Assembly (NCBI RefSeq): GCF_033115175.1
Contig: NC_084834.1
Coordinates: 42,142,077-42,206,076 of the forward strand
Length of the DNA: 64,000 bases
Direction: 5' to 3'
DNA from: Lepus europaeus
Lineage: Eukaryota; Chordata; Mammalia; Lagomorpha; Leporidae
The notes beneath the pieces are model-generated. The model was given only the letters and a program-made list of their open reading frames with translations. It made no database searches and had not been told where the DNA came from. The translations under genes were made by a program, and so were the position numbers. Below are positions 58,829 through 64,000 of this stretch, piece by piece; positions within the stretch are counted from its first letter, which is position 1; each line of letters begins with the position of its first letter.

Positions 58829-59236
58829 TGGGGGCCGGTGTCGTGACTTAACAGGCTAATCCTCCGCCTTGCGGTGCCAGCATACTGGGTTCTAGTCCTG
58901 GTCGGGGCACCGATCCTGTCCCGGTTGCCCCTCTTCCAGGCCAGCTCTCTGCTGTGGCTAGGGAGTGCAGTGGAGGATGGCCCAAGTGCTTGGTCCCTGC
59001 ACCCCATGGGAGACCAGGAGAAGCACCTGGCTCCTGCCATCGGAACAGCGCAGTGCGCCGGCCGCAGCGCGCCTACCGCGGCGGCCATTGGAGGGTGAAC
59101 CAACGGCAAAAAGGAAGACCTTTCTCTCTGTCTCCCTCTACTGTCCACTCTGCCTGTCAAAAATAAAAAAAAAATAAATAAAAATAAAAAAATTAAAAAA
59201 AATTAAAAATAAATAAAAAAATAAAATAAAATAAAA
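58829..59236 (+). mobile_element. Young C-type SINE, nested
   Basis: Full-length copy with a long AAAT/AAAAT-type tail (59160-59236). Flanked by AAGATGCCACCT at 58817-58828 and 59237-59248. Confidence 0.95.
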
Positions 59237-59248
59237 AAGATGCCACCT

Positions 59249-59612
59249 GGGGGCCTGCCCTATGGCATAGCACGTAAAGCCGTCACCTGCAGTGCCAGCA
59301 TCCCATTTGGGCAGAGGGGGAGGAGGTGGGCGAGAAGGAGGAGGTAGTCCCAGCTGCTCCACTTCCAATCCAGCTCTCTGCTCTGGCCTGGGAAAGCAAT
59401 ATAAGATGGCCCAAGTCCTTGGGGCCCTGCATCCACATGCAAGACCCTGAAGCAACTCCTGGCTCCTGGCTTTGGATAAGCTCAACTCCTGCCATTGTGG
59501 CCACCTGGGGAATGAACCTGTGGATGGAAAACCTCTCTCTCTCTCTCTTTCTAACTCCTCCCTCCCCCACCTCTCTGTAACTCTGTCTTTCAAATAAATA
59601 GATCTTAAAAAA
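59249..59612 (+). mobile_element. Older-type C SINE, nested at the same site
   Basis: Full-length SINE with an extra G/A-rich stretch in the head (59313-59345). It begins right after the second target copy and is followed by a third (ATGCCACCT at 59615-59623). Confidence 0.93.
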
Positions 59613-60069
59613 AAATGCCACCTGCATCCCTAGGATTCCAGTGTCCCTCACACCCTAGGAACCAGCAGGTGATGGCTCAAGTTCTTGTTTCCCTGCCACT
59701 CATATGAGAGATCTGGATTAAGTTTCAGACTCATTTGGAAGTAAATCAGTGGATCAAGAGTCCATCCACCTCTCTCTCTGCCTACAATAAAAAATTACTT
59801 AAAAATAGATGAATGTATGAAATGACACTAAAATATAGATGACAACTGACCAGTGATGTTGTTAACATTTTGGAAGAAGAATATACTGATTAATTTAGAT
59901 TTTTGTAAGATTTCCTTTATGGTGACAAAGTTGATTTGTGTTGTGCTTTCTTTTACTGTATCATTGTAGGTCTCCATCATTACATGTTTCTGATCTGACA
60001 GAGGAAAAATTACTCCCAACAACTGAAATAAGGCAAAAGAAAATATAATTTCAAGTTCAAAAACAGATC

Positions 60070-60398
60070 ACTAGGCTGGATGTTGTAGTATACCGAGTTC
60101 AGCTGCTGCTTGGAAGATTCTCATCCCATATTGGATGGCCAGTTTGAGTCCAGTCTACTCCAGCTCCATTCTAGATCCCCGCTAATGAATCTTGGAAACA
60201 TCAGATGATGGCTGAAATACCTGAGTCCCTGACACCCATGTGGGAGACTGGAATAGATTTCCGGCTCCTGGCTGCAGCCTGGCCCAGACACAATGTTGTG
60301 GCAATATGGGGAGTGAAGTAAGTGGATGGAAGATCTTTTTCCGTCTCTTATTATCACTCTGTCATTCTACCTTTCAAATAAATAAATAAATTTTAAAA
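60070..60398 (+). mobile_element. Old C-type SINE
   Basis: Head 'ggctggatgttgtagtatac', B-box-like 'agtttgagtcc', body and AAATAAATAAATAAAT tail. Confidence 0.85.
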
Positions 60399-62247
60399 TA
60401 AGATAAAATAAGATTGCTGTATCATTTTAATCATTTGTTAGTTTGACTTATTTTAATTTATATTGTGACTAAAATAATGCATTTAAGTATCTAAAGTTTA
60501 TAAACCTCAAAACTTTTCAGAAAATTTATTTCAACAAATTTTAACTAAATTTTGTATTGTCAACTATAGCCTGTTCATTAAATTATTATCAAATAGAGTC
60601 AACAAAGATGTTCAACTTCATCTTCTAATAATATTTCTTAAATATTGACTTACTGACAATTCAAATGACTACTTTAAAGGCCTTGTAGTGGTTTCACTAA
60701 CACAGTTCATTGATTTCAACCAGCTGTAAACCAATAATTTGGAGAAAGATATCAAATCTTGTGTTTGCCTCCTGTTAATGATTAAATAATTATATCATGC
60801 TAATATTATGCAATTATAGAAATAAAAATGACCCCACAATCAAAAACTATTAAATGATTCAGCTACAATAGATAATAGTGTTAATAGTATTTAATGTGAG
60901 AAAGCTGATGTTGACAGTATATATCAACAATGTATGAGTCTCACAAAACCTCTTAGTTAAGGAATTTTTATTATGTTTTATATATTATGCATTTAGAATA
61001 CTGCAAGGCATAATGGAGAATGTTGACATAATAAATAAGGATTTGTTGAATGTTTAAAAATACACTTATTATTTTATACATTTAATTTTTACATAAAACT
61101 ATTAAATACATTATTCTAATATTGATCCTAGTTCTGCTTCAAAACATTTAGTTTTAGAATTTAGTTGTCTAGAGTAGTGTTACAATTATTAAAAAATGCT
61201 TAATTCATATAAAGAATTGGATATATCAGAAACAAAATTTATAAATATAAATAAGAATTTATAAATATAAGAATTTATAAATACAAATTTTTACAAGCAT
61301 GAATGATGTTTGAATGTAAGGATCACAGCATTAGAAGTTGTTCCATATTTAAGGTGTGAGAAACCATTACATATGTATCATGAGTTTGTAAAATCGTTAA
61401 AATCATCTGCCTGAAACAAATCTTAATAGACTTTATTAATTGGCTTTGGTTGGCTAACTTGTGGAAATTTCATGAGCTGGTAAATCTCCTTTAGAAGTTA
61501 GTGATTTGCCTAAATTTTCAGTTCTTTATTTTCTTATTCATCTATAGTTTGAGGGGCAGTTTCTTTGTTAATGTAGCTGTTTACTTCAGCTCTGATGGCT
61601 AAGTATCTTTACTACTCCTATTTATTTTTAACTTCTATTTTTCTTGGTTTCTTTTTGTTAATGTTATATAGCTGTCTTTATTATTTCCACAATATCTTGC
61701 ATTTGTGGATTTTTAAAAGTGAAATGAATTTTCTCTACGTAGTTTAAAATTATATTTTTTGTTGTTTTATTTACTGCAAGATCTTAAGCCAACAAAAAGT
61801 GGAGACTTTAAAACATTTTTAGCATTGAAAATGGATTAGGATCAACCCATAGGCAGAACATTCTCTTGGTTAAGCTGTAGATAGCATGCTGTGACCTCTG
61901 TACACTTTGTAGCCATGGGATCAGGGAGGCCACAGTGACGGCTTCCCTTTTAGGTCCTGAAGTTTAGATTTCACATTCCATAATTCACATACCTAGTGTT
62001 TTGTTTTCTTTTATCTCTTTTCATTTTGCCTTATTTTATTTCATAACAAACCACCTTTAAATAATCTCAAAGTATTTCATACATATTGTAGAGGCAGAAA
62101 GGCAAAAAAAGTAGTAAGATCAATTTTTTACAAGAATAAACAGATTACTGTAACAGAAAACGTCTAAGGCATATTTTTAAGAGAATCTCAAGAAAAATAA
62201 GATGTGGGTCTGGGATACACAAGAAGTCAGTAGTATTTCTTTTCTTT
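60399..62247. other. AT-rich single-copy DNA, 1.85 kb
   Basis: No gene or SINE recognised. Holds a short tandem repeat of 'aagaatttataaatata' type at 61245-61290. Confidence 0.45.
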
Positions 62248-62557
62248 CTTTTCAAATTTTATTTATTTGAGAGAGAGAGAGAGAGAGAGCAAGAGAGAGA
62301 TTCTATCTACTTGTTCACTCTCAAAATGCCCACATTGGACAGGACTGGTCCAGGCTGAAGCCAGGAGCCTGGGACCCCATCAGGGTCTCCCAGATAGGTG
62401 GCAGGGGCCCAAGTACTTTTGGATAGCCTCTGTTGCTTTCCCAGGAGCTTTAACAGGGAGTGGATTGGAAGCAGATATCTTGGGCCTTCAATAGGCACTA
62501 TAAGGAATGCTAGAGTCTCAGACAGCAGCTTAACACACTGTACCACAGTTCCAGCAG
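62248..62557 (-). mobile_element. Old C-type SINE, antisense
   Basis: Tail (TTTTATTTATTTGA), GA tract (62269-62290), body ('ggtggcaggggcccaagtac') and head ('gtaccacagttccagc'). Confidence 0.87.
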
Positions 62558-62591
62558 TATAACATTTCTTATCAAATAAAAGACTTCAACG

Positions 62592-62935
62592 AAGTGTGGG
62601 GCATTTGATCTAGAAGTTAAGACACTAGTTCAGATATCTGCATTCCCACATCAGAGTACCTGGGTTCAATTTGTGACTATGGTTCCTGTTGATGCAGACC
62701 CAGAAGGTAGTAGTGAGAGTTTTGAGTAATTAAGTTACTGGCATCCATTTGGGAGATCAAGATGGAGATCCCAGCTTTTGGCTTCAGGCAAGTTCAACTT
62801 TGGCCATTGCAAGCACTTGGGGAGTGAACCAGAAGTAGGAGTGAGCTCTATTTATCTATCAATCTATCGTCTTTCTATATATCACCTATCTTTTGTCTCT
62901 CTCTTTCTCAAATAAGTGAATGGATTAAGAAAAAG
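62592..62935 (+). mobile_element. Old C-type SINE
   Basis: Head 'gggcatttgatctagaagtt', 'gagtacctgggttcaatttg', body, and a CT tract with TATC-like repeats (62848-62895). Confidence 0.8.
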
Positions 62936-63164
62936 TTCTATTAAATTTTAATATCCTGAAACATTTGTTTCTCCTTATCCAGATCATAGAGATCTTAATG
63001 AATATTAAAAATGTGGAGATAACTGTTCACATTTCCAGGGCTGCAAAAATGTGTCTAAATTTCTAAAATGGGACTTTCCCAGAAAACAAATAAGATTTTG
63101 TTTCATTATTAGTATTAATATCTAATTATAGGTAGTAAGAAATTACCCAAATTAGTCTAGCAAT

Positions 63165-63194
63165 ATACATACACACACAAACACACACACACAT

Positions 63195-63234
<40 letters not shown>
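63165..63234. repeat. (CA)n/(TA)n microsatellite
   Basis: CA repeats (63170-63195) followed by a pure TA run (63198-63232). Confidence 0.95.
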
Positions 63235-63236
<2 letters not shown>

Positions 63237-64000
63237 GCCTTTTACTTAAATAGGAACATAAAGGTAGAACTTCAAAGAAAGGATTAAGAAAGGATATTTG
63301 AATATAATCTCATATAAAAGGTGAACCATATCACTTTGTAACTTTTTAAAAACCAAAAATCAATAAGTAAAAAGAAAATTCAAACAATTTAAAAACCATC
63401 AAAACTGAAGTTTATAGACTAACACTGAATGTGACTTAAAAGTTAATTTAAGATGGAAAAAAGTTTCAGTAATCGTGTAAACCAATCAATACCAAATATA
63501 AAATATAAAATACACAGAGAAAGAAGATTGAAAAGTAAATACATCGGTTGCCAGGAAAACAGTAGAGACATCATTTATGCAATTAAATTCCTAGAAGAGA
63601 AAGCAAGAGGAAAAATTATCAATATATTATATGTATATGTGCATATAAATGTATGTGTTTGTATAAATCATTTTTGAATCCAGATAAAAAATACCAATGA
63701 TATAAATTATGTTCATAATATTTTTTCAATCATGGTAACTGATAAAAATAGAAAAGCTATTCTTGAGTTCCAAATTCTACACAGCATGATACAGGCTTTG
63801 GTGAGGTCCCATGGTGAATGGTAAAACATATTTGGAGGAAGAAATCCCATGTTGCCACAAGAGGCAAACAGAGCCCTTGTGCTGGCCACAGCAAAATCTA
63901 TATAACAACCTTCTTACTTGAATTACCTTGTGAGGTTTGCCTAATGACTTCCCATTAGTCCCAGCTCCAAAACACGGTACTTGGGTTTTGAGCTTTATTG
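63235..64000. other. AT-rich DNA; weak ancient-repeat resemblance at end
   Basis: No gene recognised. The last 220 bp or so loosely recall an old interspersed mammalian repeat ('aacaaccttcttacttgaat', 'acttcccattag'), but I cannot name it. Confidence 0.35.

Larger units (their letters stand above)
58797..59805 (+). mobile_element. Old C-type SINE hosting two later SINEs
   Basis: The head ('agttaagatgccacct') lies at 58797-58828. The rest, from 'gcatccctaggattccagtg' on, is at 59624-59805. The two halves join correctly once the intervening SINEs and duplications are ignored. Confidence 0.78.

Overview
The window looks like nuclear, intergenic or deep-intronic DNA of a lagomorph, most likely European rabbit (Oryctolagus cuniculus). 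The main reason is the very large number of C-type SINEs. These are tRNA-derived heads with recognisable A- and B-box motifs, a conserved body, a CT-rich tract, and either an A-rich or an AAATAAATAAAT-type tail; I take this family to be lagomorph-specific. LINE-1 3' UTRs of the type I associate with rabbit L1 are also present. The DNA is AT-rich. I see no host protein-coding exon I can support, no tRNA or rRNA gene, no CRISPR array and no bacterial feature. Almost every open frame over 60 codons falls in a SINE body, an L1 or simple-sequence DNA.

Layout. 1-5.5 kb: single-copy AT-rich DNA with old, mostly plus-strand SINEs. 5.85-9.6 kb: an old plus-strand L1 with ORF1 and ORF2 remnants, three SINE insertions and an unexplained CpG-rich insert. 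10.4-22.5 kb: scattered SINEs around a roughly 4.9-kb stretch with no repeat I recognise (15.87-20.76 kb). 22.7-25.6 kb: a dense SINE/L1 cluster with an L1 3' UTR carrying an internal duplication and a SINE nested in a SINE. 26.59-27.18 kb: a solo LTR with a 4-bp target duplication. 29.75-34.56 kb: a long minus-strand L1, truncated at its 5' end and internally deleted. 34.6-35.1 kb: an L1 3' end with an inverted 5' part. 37.5-41.0 kb: an ancient minus-strand L1 split by five minus-strand SINEs, with a sixth at its right edge. 42.9-48.5 kb: a mosaic of ancient and younger minus-strand L1 with nested SINEs and a U5 snRNA retropseudogene. 48.5-64 kb: mostly single-copy DNA with SINEs, a second LTR-like element (54.86-55.39 kb) and a three-deep SINE nest (58.8-59.8 kb).

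How the parts relate. Nearly everything recognisable is explained by L1-type retrotransposition: L1s, SINEs mobilised in trans, and two spliceosomal RNA copies (U5 and a 32-nt U2 5' end), many with visible target-site duplications. The L1 open frames are broken in every copy, and the best-preserved reverse transcriptase has lost a catalytic aspartate. I found no evidence for a new multi-gene system. The most interesting items are structural: an apparently templated copy of a SINE head, the U2 fragment, a CpG-rich insert inside an L1, repeated SINE insertion at the same sites, and a tandem duplication in an L1 3' UTR. Repeat boundaries without a stated target duplication are approximate, and family names are from recognition, not a database search.
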